Positions 15,493 through 23,196 of a DNA stretch of 26,673 nucleotides are shown here, one piece after another. The DNA lies in NCBI GenBank assembly GCA_003252195.1, contig QKFK01000035.1, forward strand, positions 1 through 26,673, read 5' to 3'. Numbering within the stretch: position 1 is the stretch's first letter; every line of letters starts with the position of its first letter. This DNA comes from Rhodospirillales bacterium (GTDB lineage: Bacteria; Pseudomonadota; Alphaproteobacteria; QKFK01; SZUA-500). The notes under the pieces are model-generated. The model saw nothing but the letters and a program-made list of their open reading frames with translations, did no database searches and was not told the DNA's origin. A program made the translations under genes and the position numbers.

Positions 15493-16041
15493 TTATTTAA
15501 GGCGCAACGGATACTCGCCAAGCACTTCATAAGTAGCGCCATCGTCATACCTATGACTAGAATAAAGAGTTAACTCTTCTACCTTAAACATTTCACTCTT
15601 AAATAAATTATTTTGCGCAACATATTCATAAACATCTTCTGGATATGCGCCCTCTTTTAATTTAGCAATCGTACAATGTGGGTGATACTTGTGTTTATAA
15701 GGCTCAAAACCAGCTCTAATAAATGAATTATCTAGCTTATCATGCAAGCGTGTTAGCAACTCACTATCATTAACCCCTGTCCAGATTGTTTTAGGTTGTT
15801 TTTTATTACGAGTAAAAAAGCCTATTTCTTTCAAACCAATTTCGAATACAGGAGTGTCAATTCTGCTCATTGCCTCATGCACATACTCGCCCATATTCTC
15901 TGGCACATCACCAATAAAACGCATAGTTATATGCAAGTCTTCATCTCTGGTCCAGCGTGCATTCTTTAGACCTCCGCGAAGTAAATTAATATGACTTACT
16001 ATATTTTTAGGGATTTTTATCCCGACAAAGAGTCTTAACAT
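15493..16041 (-). CDS. thpR: ThpR, RNA 2',3'-cyclic phosphodiesterase (2H/LigT family)
   Basis: This 2H phosphoesterase opens 2',3'-cyclic phosphate ends of RNA. Two HxTx motifs are present: His37-Ile-Thr39 in DLHITMRFIGDV and His122-Cys-Thr124 in HPHCTIAKL. The N-terminal MLRLFVGIKIP and the RWTRDEDLH segment are family features, and the 182-residue length is normal. GAGGCG lies three bases or so before the ATG. It stands alone on the minus strand, convergent with the ketosamine kinase gene and divergent from the Bax-inhibitor gene. Confidence 0.93.
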   Translation of the reverse strand: MLRLFVGIKIPKNIVSHINLLRGGLKNARWTRDEDLHITMRFIGDVPENMGEYVHEAMSRIDTPVFEIGLKEIGFFTRNKKQPKTIWTGVNDSELLTRLHDKLDNSFIRAGFEPYKHKYHPHCTIAKLKEGAYPEDVYEYVAQNNLFKSEMFKVEELTLYSSHRYDDGATYEVLGEYPLRLK

Positions 16042-16191
16042 AACGCCTCATAAAAAAATCTGTGTTAATTTATATTGTAATATCACTAGGTTAACCATTG
16101 GTTTATAAAATCGAACCGATAACTATTGATTATTCACTAATGACAATACATATTAGTATGAGTTCTAAAACTTTTATAAAAGGAGACTTAA

Positions 16192-16911
16192 ATGTCATTT
16201 GATAAATCAAACCAATATTCGACAGCTACATCAGTGCCGACTATTGATGAGGGTTTACGCCAGTATATGCTTAAAATATACAATCTAATGGCTGGCGGGC
16301 TTGCTGTAACTGGAATTGTAGCTTATATGCTTATGCAATCTGGAGCAATTACCCTTATGTTCAACCAAAATGGTTTAACAGGTCTTGGTTGGTTAGCATT
16401 TATTGCTCCTTTGATTATGGTGTTTGCCTTTAGTTGGGCTATGATTAAAGGATCAACCGCCCAATTAACAGGAATTTTCTGGGGCTATGCTGCTGTTATG
16501 GGCTTTTCTCTCTGCCCTATTTTATACGTATACACTGGTGCAAGTATCGCTAGAGTTTTCTTTATCACAGCATCTACATTTGCAGGTATGAGCCTTTATG
16601 GTTACACCACTAAAAAAGATTTAACAGCTATGGGTTCATTTATGATGATGGGCTTATGGGGTGTTATTATCGCATCTGTAGTAAACATCTTTTTGAAAAG
16701 CTCTGGCTTATACTTTGCTTTGTCATATATGACTGTTGCTATTTTTGTTGGCTTAACCGCATATGACACTCAAAAAATTCGCCAAATGTATTACAGAGGA
16801 GATTCTTCAGATTCTCTAACTCGTAAGTCATTAGCAGCTGCATTGTCTTTATATATGGACTTTATCAATATGTTTTTGGCATTGCTACGCATTATGGGTG
16901 ACCGCAGATAA
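16192..16911 (+). CDS. Bax inhibitor-1 / YccA-family membrane protein
   Basis: The 239-residue protein has about seven hydrophobic segments after a 25-residue polar N-terminus. It follows the pattern of alphaproteobacterial BI-1 proteins: DEGLRQYMLKIYNLMAGGLAVTG at the first segment, STFAGMSLYGYTTKKDLTAMGSF in the middle, and a C-terminal VGLTAYDTQKIRQMY...ALSLYMDFINMFLALLRIMG. The paired Asp residues of the C-terminal calcium/pH-sensing region (AYDTQ and YMDFIN) are present. Bacterial members act in the inner membrane, either as calcium leak channels (BsYetJ) or in protein quality control with FtsH (YccA). AAAAGGAG is an excellent ribosome binding site. Confidence 0.93.
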   Translation: MSFDKSNQYSTATSVPTIDEGLRQYMLKIYNLMAGGLAVTGIVAYMLMQSGAITLMFNQNGLTGLGWLAFIAPLIMVFAFSWAMIKGSTAQLTGIFWGYAAVMGFSLCPILYVYTGASIARVFFITASTFAGMSLYGYTTKKDLTAMGSFMMMGLWGVIIASVVNIFLKSSGLYFALSYMTVAIFVGLTAYDTQKIRQMYYRGDSSDSLTRKSLAAALSLYMDFINMFLALLRIMGDRR

Positions 16912-16927
16912 AAAGCCCAATTCAAAT

Positions 16928-16955
16928 AAAAAGAGCCGATTTCTCGGCTCTTTTT
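16928..16955. terminator. Bidirectional intrinsic terminator after the Bax-inhibitor gene
   Basis: AAAAAGAGCCGA and TCGGCTCTTTTT make a perfect twelve-base stem around a TTTC loop. It is placed 16 bases after the plus-strand gene and 44 bases after the minus-strand J-domain gene. Confidence 0.93.
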
Positions 16956-16999
16956 TATTATCAAACAGCTACGCAACCGTGCCTGTTATCTATACCATT

Positions 17000-17647
17000 C
17001 TATAATCCGTAAGCATGCTTAGCCAACATGTCTTTAGCATCATTTAGCTGCATCATTCTATCGTGGCTTCCAAAATCTCCATCTGGGTGATAAACCCTTG
17101 CCAACATTCTAAAGCGTGCTTTGACCATTTTTATATTTGGCTTTGCCCCTGGGGGAAAACCCATAACATATAAAGCCTGAGGAACGGTTCTTACCCCGCC
17201 AATAACTGGTTCAAAAGCCAAAATAGCAAATGTGGTTTTCATTCTATCAATATCTTCTTTAATAGTCTGCTCTTGCTCTTTTTGCTTAACTATTTGTTTT
17301 TGTTCTCTTAATAAGAGATTTATTTCTCTAGCATCTAACGCCAGAGCAAGCCCCAAAGCTTTTCTAATGAATATATTATCCAACCCCTCCATAAGCCTTA
17401 ATTGCAGTCTTGGCTTACGTTTCCACAATCTTTCTTCTTTGCCTTTTTTAAGCCAAAGCTCTTCTCTATCATGTTTTTGCGGCTCACCTGGATCAGGAAA
17501 ATTATCAATCTCGTTTTTAGCAAAGGTTAAAATCACAGAGCGAGCAATATCACCTGCATTTACCTCTTTTTTTCTTGCAAGATCTTCTATCCCATCACGC
17601 AATGAGCTTGAGCAAGATATTGTATAAGCCTTTTTAGTTTTTTGCAT
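17000..17647 (-). CDS. J-domain-like protein with C-terminal HPD motif and novel N-terminus
   Basis: The 215-residue protein ends with a short J-like domain: QALYVMGFPPGA, then KARFRMLARVYHPDGDFG with the His-Pro-Asp motif that activates DnaK-type chaperones, then MMQLNDAKDML as the last helix. Classical DnaJ has this domain at the N-terminus; here it is the final 60 residues. The first 45 residues (AYTISCSSSLRDGIEDLARKK onwards would be a strand plus two helices) resemble a ribbon-helix-helix fold, an idea based on pattern only. The middle is basic and Gln/Glu-rich (about 75-145) and likely helical. No clear Shine-Dalgarno precedes the ATG. It is probably a cytoplasmic co-chaperone, with an unknown client. 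Confidence 0.72.
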   Translation of the reverse strand: MQKTKKAYTISCSSSLRDGIEDLARKKEVNAGDIARSVILTFAKNEIDNFPDPGEPQKHDREELWLKKGKEERLWKRKPRLQLRLMEGLDNIFIRKALGLALALDAREINLLLREQKQIVKQKEQEQTIKEDIDRMKTTFAILAFEPVIGGVRTVPQALYVMGFPPGAKPNIKMVKARFRMLARVYHPDGDFGSHDRMMQLNDAKDMLAKHAYGL

Positions 17648-17784
17648 ATAGACACAACATATAAGATATTAAACAAACTATTCTTCATTATAGTCACAAG
17701 GCATACTACATTTGAAGTATTTTTTGTGTTAACCATAAATTAGTATTGCGCAATCAATATGAAAATTAATCTTTCTTTTACTTT

Positions 17785-17803
17785 ATGATAAAAATTTTAT
17801 CAT
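17785..17803. repeat. Perfect palindrome at the end of the PAS-GGDEF-EAL gene
   Basis: ATGATAAAA and TTTTATCAT flank one central base and overlap the stop codon of the minus-strand gene. It has no following T-tract, so termination is uncertain. The 152-base gap between this gene and the J-domain gene holds nothing else that I recognise. Confidence 0.35.
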
Positions 17804-20301
17804 AAGAACAAATCATCCGTCTGACTAACTTCCACTTCTGGTAAAATTTCTCTTACCCCTTTTGCTGCTTTTTTAGCATCCCAATACATAAACATATTCT
17901 CCATCTCAACCGCTGATAACGGCTCAGAGAACAAATATCCTTGGATAGTGTTACATCCCAAGCGTTTTAATATGTTAAATTGCTCTAACTCTTCAACACC
18001 CTCTGCCAAAGTTTTAATCTTAAGAGCTTGAGCCATAGCAATAGTTGCCTCGACAATTGCTATGTCATTGGCGTTATCTTGTAGATTCATAACAAACGCT
18101 CTGTCAATTTTTAGCTTAGTTACTGGAAAATCTTTTAACGAACCCAATGATGAATAACCTGTTCCAAAATCATCTATAGCAGTAGCAACACCCGCTTCCT
18201 TAAAGCGGTTTATAACCCTCATAGAGCCTTCTTTGTTACTCATAGCCGTTGTCTCTGTTATTTCAAGCTCTAGAAGCTCTGGAGGAAGCCCCGTTTCTTC
18301 TAACCTAAGCATAACTGTTTTAAATAACTTTTCTTCATCATCAAATTGCTTTGCGGAAATATTTACAGCAACTGGAATTGAGGCAATCCCTTTTTCATCC
18401 CACCGCCTGTTCCACATGCACGCATCATCTAAAATTGCTTCGGCAACCGCTGAGGTTAGCCCATATTCTTCCGCTACAGGAATAAACATTGAAGGAGGAA
18501 TAATCTCGCCCGTATTAGTAATCCAACGCGCCAATGCCTCTGTGCCTACAATCTCTCCAGTTATCACGTCTATCTGAGGCTGGAAGAACGCCACCAATTC
18601 TCTATTCTCAATTGCTCTTTTTAAACGAGAACGCATAGATACATCTTGCTGAATTTTATCGGTACGTTCTTTGTTGTAATAGCTTATTTGTCCCAAACCT
18701 TTTTCAGCACCATTCTCTAGAGCAGATTCTGAATTTGCTATCAATACGGAAGCATTAAGTCCGTCTTTTGGATACATACTTATACCCATACTAACCGTCA
18801 TGTCATATTCGTATTTATCAATTTTAATTGTGTGCTCTAAGCTAGCTCTTAACTTATCTAATCTCTCTTTGAGGTGTTTTTTATTATCGATATCATGCAA
18901 CACTATCGCAAATTTATGCCCACCTGTTCGAGAAATTAGATGCGTATCTAAAACGTTTTCTCTTAAGCGTTTTGCCAGTTCAACCAGCATTCTATCACCA
19001 GCTTTGTATCCAGATGTCGCATTTATCTGATTTAGCCTATCTGGTTTAATGCTAATAATAGCAGCGCTTGAGCTTTTATTCTTCATTCTAGCTAATTTTA
19101 CAGGAAGCTCTTTTAAGAGCCATCTCTTGTTGCCAAGCTTGGTTAGAACATCGTTAAAGGCTAAGAATTCTAATTCTTCTTCAACTCTTTTTTTATCTGT
19201 AATATCAATGGCTATTCCTGACCAACGAATGCTACCATCTTCTAATCTTTCAGGAGAAGAGCGTACAAATGAGCATCTCATTGCACCATTTTTATCATAA
19301 TAGTTTATTTCGCCTTTATATTCTTCTAGCTCTCTACGGCCAAGTAGACATTCTCGCAAGAACAGCTCATATCGTTCTCTGTCTGGCCTAAACATTTTTT
19401 CACGCAAGATATATGGATCCGCCATCATCTCATAAGGTGACACACCCATAAATTCTTTCACACCATCACTAATATATGTAACCTTGGTTTCACCGTTTTG
19501 CATCTGCAACAATCTAAACAGCATACCAGGAATTGCGGCCGCCACACTTTGCAAATGCTTTTCTCTTTCTAAAAGAACCCCTTCTCTTACCTTAGCCTTG
19601 GATATATTTCTAACATAGGCAATAAGCTTAGAGTTCTTCTTCACAACCAAAATTTCAGCAGGCAGATTTTCACCATTTTTATTTTTTACAATCCACTCGC
19701 TCGCAAAAGAATCTCTATCTGGGCTATTAATAAATTTATGAATTGAGCTATCTACATCATCTTTAATTTCTTCAATAGCTATAGAAGATAATTTTTCCCC
19801 TATGCTTTTATCAACCGTATAAAAGACTGAATTTTTATTAGAGAATATAATGTCTTCTGTTTCTGGGCAAATAATTGCCATAGCGATTTCGGAGCTGTCA
19901 GATAGAGCTCTTAATCTATCTGTTTCGTGTTTATATATAGAAACATCGTGCAAATATATATTAAAACAAGCTTCATTTGCTTCTGGCAGTAATTTAATAT
20001 CTGCATTACACGATAAAATCTCACCATTTTTATTCTTAAGCAAAAACTCTCTATGAAATTCATTTTCTTTAAGAGATAACGCCTCATGTTTTAAAAACAG
20101 TATGTCATCATCAAACATGAAGTTAGGACAACAATTATTGTTAAAAACAATATCGCCAGCTTCATATCCTAGTTTTTCTGTAAATTCTTTTCTTGGGGCA
20201 CGAATAGAAATATCATCATTTGAAAAGCTAATCTTTAACCACAACAGTGGGATAAGATTATTATCTTCTAGAAAAAAACTAGCTCTACATTTTACGCCCA
20301 T
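17800..20301 (-). CDS. Cytoplasmic PAS-PAS-PAS-GGDEF(degenerate)-EAL cyclic-di-GMP phosphodiesterase
   Basis: This 833-residue sensor-output protein lacks membrane segments. Three PAS-like regions lie at about 1-125, 130-240 and 245-370; the third ends with a PAC-type SIRWSGIAIDITDKKRVEEE linker. A GGDEF domain follows (FNDVLTKLGNKRWLL to about 540), but its signature is Gly460-Gly-His-Lys-Phe464, so cyclase activity is unlikely. The EAL domain (about 565-815) has Glu588 in EALARW, VNISAKQF, LELEITET, IDDFGTGYSSL, KLKIDRAF, EGVE and the IQGYLFSEPL tail, all residues expected for a working c-di-GMP phosphodiesterase. The degenerate GGDEF may bind GTP to regulate the EAL domain, as in some known proteins. 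AGGAAA precedes the ATG. It stands alone, with no adjacent partner. Confidence 0.94.
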   Translation of the reverse strand: MGVKCRASFFLEDNNLIPLLWLKISFSNDDISIRAPRKEFTEKLGYEAGDIVFNNNCCPNFMFDDDILFLKHEALSLKENEFHREFLLKNKNGEILSCNADIKLLPEANEACFNIYLHDVSIYKHETDRLRALSDSSEIAMAIICPETEDIIFSNKNSVFYTVDKSIGEKLSSIAIEEIKDDVDSSIHKFINSPDRDSFASEWIVKNKNGENLPAEILVVKKNSKLIAYVRNISKAKVREGVLLEREKHLQSVAAAIPGMLFRLLQMQNGETKVTYISDGVKEFMGVSPYEMMADPYILREKMFRPDRERYELFLRECLLGRRELEEYKGEINYYDKNGAMRCSFVRSSPERLEDGSIRWSGIAIDITDKKRVEEELEFLAFNDVLTKLGNKRWLLKELPVKLARMKNKSSSAAIISIKPDRLNQINATSGYKAGDRMLVELAKRLRENVLDTHLISRTGGHKFAIVLHDIDNKKHLKERLDKLRASLEHTIKIDKYEYDMTVSMGISMYPKDGLNASVLIANSESALENGAEKGLGQISYYNKERTDKIQQDVSMRSRLKRAIENRELVAFFQPQIDVITGEIVGTEALARWITNTGEIIPPSMFIPVAEEYGLTSAVAEAILDDACMWNRRWDEKGIASIPVAVNISAKQFDDEEKLFKTVMLRLEETGLPPELLELEITETTAMSNKEGSMRVINRFKEAGVATAIDDFGTGYSSLGSLKDFPVTKLKIDRAFVMNLQDNANDIAIVEATIAMAQALKIKTLAEGVEELEQFNILKRLGCNTIQGYLFSEPLSAVEMENMFMYWDAKKAAKGVREILPEVEVSQTDDLFL

Positions 20302-20380
20302 AGAATTTTCCTAACATTGTGTTCCTATAAAATGATATTATATATAAAATATAGTAATTAATTAAGAAAAGAATACTGAT

Positions 20381-20524
20381 ATGACAAAAAAAATTAAAAC
20401 TGTTAAGTGTGACGGAGGTGATAAAGACCTTGGTCATCCCCATGTTTATTTAAGTGTTTCGAAGGAACAAAAAGCTGTTTGCCCTTATTGTGGCAAAATA
20501 TTTGAATTAAAAGACAAAGATTAA
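20381..20524 (+). CDS. Small CHCC zinc-finger protein (NDUFS6/complex I 13-kDa type)
   Basis: This 47-residue gene encodes a protein with Cys10, His19 in GHPHVYL, Cys35 and Cys38 in CPYCG and Phe42 (CPYCGKIF). This is the zf-CHCC pattern (C...GHPxVYL...CPYCGxxF) of the mitochondrial complex I subunit NDUFS6 and its alphaproteobacterial relatives. It binds one zinc ion and has a Lys-rich N-terminus. Bacterial homologues are linked to respiratory complex I, but no nuo genes are in this window. There is only a weak AAGAAAAG ribosome binding site. It is convergent with the large zincin gene and shares its terminator. Confidence 0.9.
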   Translation: MTKKIKTVKCDGGDKDLGHPHVYLSVSKEQKAVCPYCGKIFELKDKD

Positions 20525-20528
20525 AAAA

Positions 20529-20556
20529 AAACCGCCTTACACAAATAAGGCGGTTT
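20529..20556. terminator. Bidirectional terminator between the zinc-finger and zincin genes
   Basis: AAACCGCCTTA and TAAGGCGGTTT form a perfect eleven-base stem around CACAAA. The minus strand has about ten T's after the stem, making it strong for the large minus-strand gene ending at 20576. The plus-strand T-run is only three bases. Confidence 0.88.
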
Positions 20557-20575
20557 AATCATTAGCACGTCTTTA

Positions 20576-22957
20576 TTATCTTGCTTTTATGAGCTTAAAT
20601 TTAGACATGTAGTTCCATGTAATGTCTTTTGATTTACCAGTCTCAATAACTGGGGCTTCTTTTCTAAGACCTTTGCTTGTGCCCATGCCTGTTTTTGCCA
20701 AATAATCATCATATGATTTTGCTAACTTGTCATATGAGCTAGGGGATTTTTGCATTAAGGCATCTGCAATAGAATCGTTAGTTAAAACTAAATTAGCTAG
20801 AACAAAACGATTTACCTCAATGTTACTACCCAAAGCAGGGGCTGTGTCTTTGTCACTTCTACCTAATGACATATACATACTATCAATCCATTCTGGGTGT
20901 CTTTTTTTAGCTTTTTCACCTATTAGATACGCTAGTGAAGGTTGAGCAGAAACCGCCTTCCATGCTTCCTCATCTTTACGGATAGAAAAAGCCAAATTCT
21001 GTGTTTTCTTTTCACTCTTCAACGTCTCTTTAATATATTTTTTCTCTTTGCCAATTGAGCTAAATTGCTGATCAATGTCCATATCTGCAAAATCTCTTTT
21101 TGCCGCTACTCCAACAGCCTTGTCAGCCTGCTCATAGGTTTTAATATCAGAAATAATATATTCCACTAATGCATCCATTCCTTTTGTGTCATTTTTAGGA
21201 ACTGAAATCTCATTAATAGAGCTAGAAACCTTAGAAATTGTTTTAGCCTTGATAGATGTTTGCTTAGTAGATTCTAAGAAAAGCTGATTCATATTCGCAA
21301 TTTTATACTCGCGAACGATTCCTTCTTCTGGGCGAACCTTATCTTTCTCTTCACTCAAAACCTCTAGAACATCTTTCTCAGAGCCACCTTTTTCGCTGAT
21401 CTTTTCTTCCAAAGCTCTGCGCCAACGGTTAATTTCAACTGCTTGCGCTGGCTTTAATTGATCATCAGGGTGCTTTAACCCCATAGCAGCTAATGCTGCT
21501 TTTTGTTCAGCTAGCGGATCAGCAGGGAAGTTTGATTGAGCTTCCTTAAATCTACCCAGAACTTTTGCTGTTTCTGGAGTTTCTTCTCTCATTACGGTTG
21601 CAAAACATAAACTAGCATAAGATTCTTTATCCATAGCATTCGCATCGACAATAGTTTCTGCTAATTTGTGCATTTCAGCATCACTCATTTTAGCAAGTGA
21701 GCCATCAGCAATTTTAGTTTCAGCTTCTTTGATTGCAGCATCAACACATGGAGTTGTATTGTATGAAGCAACAGAGCCTGTAACCCCCAAAATCTTATAC
21801 GCTAAGCCATTATATTCAAGATCAGCAATCTTCTCTGAGGTTGAATTAGCTTCTGTAAAATTACCGAGCTTCATTTTAGCTTCGCCAGCTTTTACAGGTT
21901 TACTACCATTGCCACCACCAGCTTGCAAACCAGTAGATTTAATAGCGGCTTCTTTATTCTCTTTAATAAAGGCTCTTAATTCTGGAGAAGAATAGTAAGA
22001 TCTATCTTCAAATGTGCCATCTGGTTCACCAAGATCTAATTCTCTGGTTCTTTTGCTATGTAACAATTTAGCTTGCTTAGATGCGTAGAACAAACCTTGA
22101 GCTGTGTTATCAGAACGAATATCCGCAACTAACTTTGAGATATTTGTATTACCATTTTCTTTTGCCAAAGCTAATGTTGCAAATACATCTGCAACACATT
22201 CTGTTCTGTGTCTTTTATATCCTCTTTCCAAAAAGCCATCTTTTGCATCATGAGAGTTTCTCTGATCTAGAGCATGTCCTAACTCATGATACAAAATCAT
22301 ACGACGAACATCATCCATACCAAGTCCAGCTTCTTCTAAACGTTGTTTTGAGCCTGGAATTGATGTAAACATATCATGAATAGGATGATCTGGAGTTGGT
22401 GCAATCACAATTGAAAATTGCCCCTTACCTTTTGGATTTGCCTGAGTTTTACCTGTTGGCATAGTGGCACTTAATGGTGAGTTAGACACCATAGATGCTT
22501 GATACAACTGATAAAAATCACCTGCTTGCAAAGGAAAATCTCTTGTCACTCCTTCTTGAGCCATTCTGGTGGCAAGATAGGTTGCAAAAGTTGAGAACAT
22601 ATTTTTATTAGGTTTTTTATCTAACGCATAAGCTTCTTGCACAATATCAGGATCAATAATCATCAATGATACGTTAGGTTTTGCAATCTTAAACCTAGTT
22701 TCAATCTCTTTTAAAAACTTGCTGCTCTCGGTATTTCCTTCTAATTTGCCTTTAGGAATCGGAGCATTTAATGATAATTTATATGAACGTTGTGTCTTTT
22801 TTTCTTTTGAGATGTTTTCTAAGAAAACGGTCTTGCCCCCTGGCAATGTTTTTAAGTAAGGGCGATCTTCAATAGCTGTATCTAGCTTGCCGCCTTCATA
22901 TACTTTAACTACTTTTTCAAAAAATTTCTCGATTTCTTCTATTCTTTTCTCTGTCAT
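20576..22957 (-). CDS. Large orphan protein with gluzincin-like metallopeptidase motif
   Basis: I do not recognise the family of this 793-residue protein. The one clear motif is YHELGHALD with His224, Glu225 and His228, followed 25 residues later by Glu253 in TECVADVFA. This is the HExxH plus ExxAD arrangement of gluzincin metallopeptidases, so zinc-dependent proteolysis is plausible. There is no signal peptide or membrane segment. The region after about 300 is long, charged, helical and Lys/Glu-rich with no recognisable domain. The frame is open upstream to 23065, but I chose the ATG at 22957 because GGGGGAA lies just upstream and the longer start would cross a likely promoter. It is divergent from polA with 239 bases between. 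Its size and lack of homologues that I know of suggest an accessory or effector-like protein, but nothing shows export. Confidence 0.7.
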   Translation of the reverse strand: MTEKRIEEIEKFFEKVVKVYEGGKLDTAIEDRPYLKTLPGGKTVFLENISKEKKTQRSYKLSLNAPIPKGKLEGNTESSKFLKEIETRFKIAKPNVSLMIIDPDIVQEAYALDKKPNKNMFSTFATYLATRMAQEGVTRDFPLQAGDFYQLYQASMVSNSPLSATMPTGKTQANPKGKGQFSIVIAPTPDHPIHDMFTSIPGSKQRLEEAGLGMDDVRRMILYHELGHALDQRNSHDAKDGFLERGYKRHRTECVADVFATLALAKENGNTNISKLVADIRSDNTAQGLFYASKQAKLLHSKRTRELDLGEPDGTFEDRSYYSSPELRAFIKENKEAAIKSTGLQAGGGNGSKPVKAGEAKMKLGNFTEANSTSEKIADLEYNGLAYKILGVTGSVASYNTTPCVDAAIKEAETKIADGSLAKMSDAEMHKLAETIVDANAMDKESYASLCFATVMREETPETAKVLGRFKEAQSNFPADPLAEQKAALAAMGLKHPDDQLKPAQAVEINRWRRALEEKISEKGGSEKDVLEVLSEEKDKVRPEEGIVREYKIANMNQLFLESTKQTSIKAKTISKVSSSINEISVPKNDTKGMDALVEYIISDIKTYEQADKAVGVAAKRDFADMDIDQQFSSIGKEKKYIKETLKSEKKTQNLAFSIRKDEEAWKAVSAQPSLAYLIGEKAKKRHPEWIDSMYMSLGRSDKDTAPALGSNIEVNRFVLANLVLTNDSIADALMQKSPSSYDKLAKSYDDYLAKTGMGTSKGLRKEAPVIETGKSKDITWNYMSKFKLIKAR

Positions 22958-23018
22958 ATCTAATATTCCCCCATAAGTGCGCACCCTGTTTTTTCTCCCC
23001 TTAGCAGAGCGCAACCCT

Positions 23019-23050
23019 ATAATAATTACACTCTTATATAATGAGGTCAA
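23019..23050 (-). promoter_or_regulatory. Candidate promoter of the zincin gene
   Basis: On the minus strand a TTGACC (23050-23045) is followed by an A/T-rich stretch containing TAATTA (spacer 16) and TATTAT (spacer 20). Transcription would start near 23012 and give a roughly 55-base, relatively G-rich leader before the ATG at 22957. Confidence 0.35.
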
Positions 23051-23196
23051 ACAATTTTTAGACAAAAACGAAAGTTTTTTGCATCAAAAATTATTTCCAA
23101 ATATTAAAACTGCCCCCAAAGTGGCAAAGGTGCTAGAAATTTAGATAAATTTGCTTATTATATAGACAATCTTTATTTATTTTTGTTGGTGGTTTT

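Noticed and set aside
22958..23065. Upstream extension of the large zincin gene
   Set aside because: The ATG at 22957 has a strong GGGGGAA site, and the extension would cross a possible promoter.
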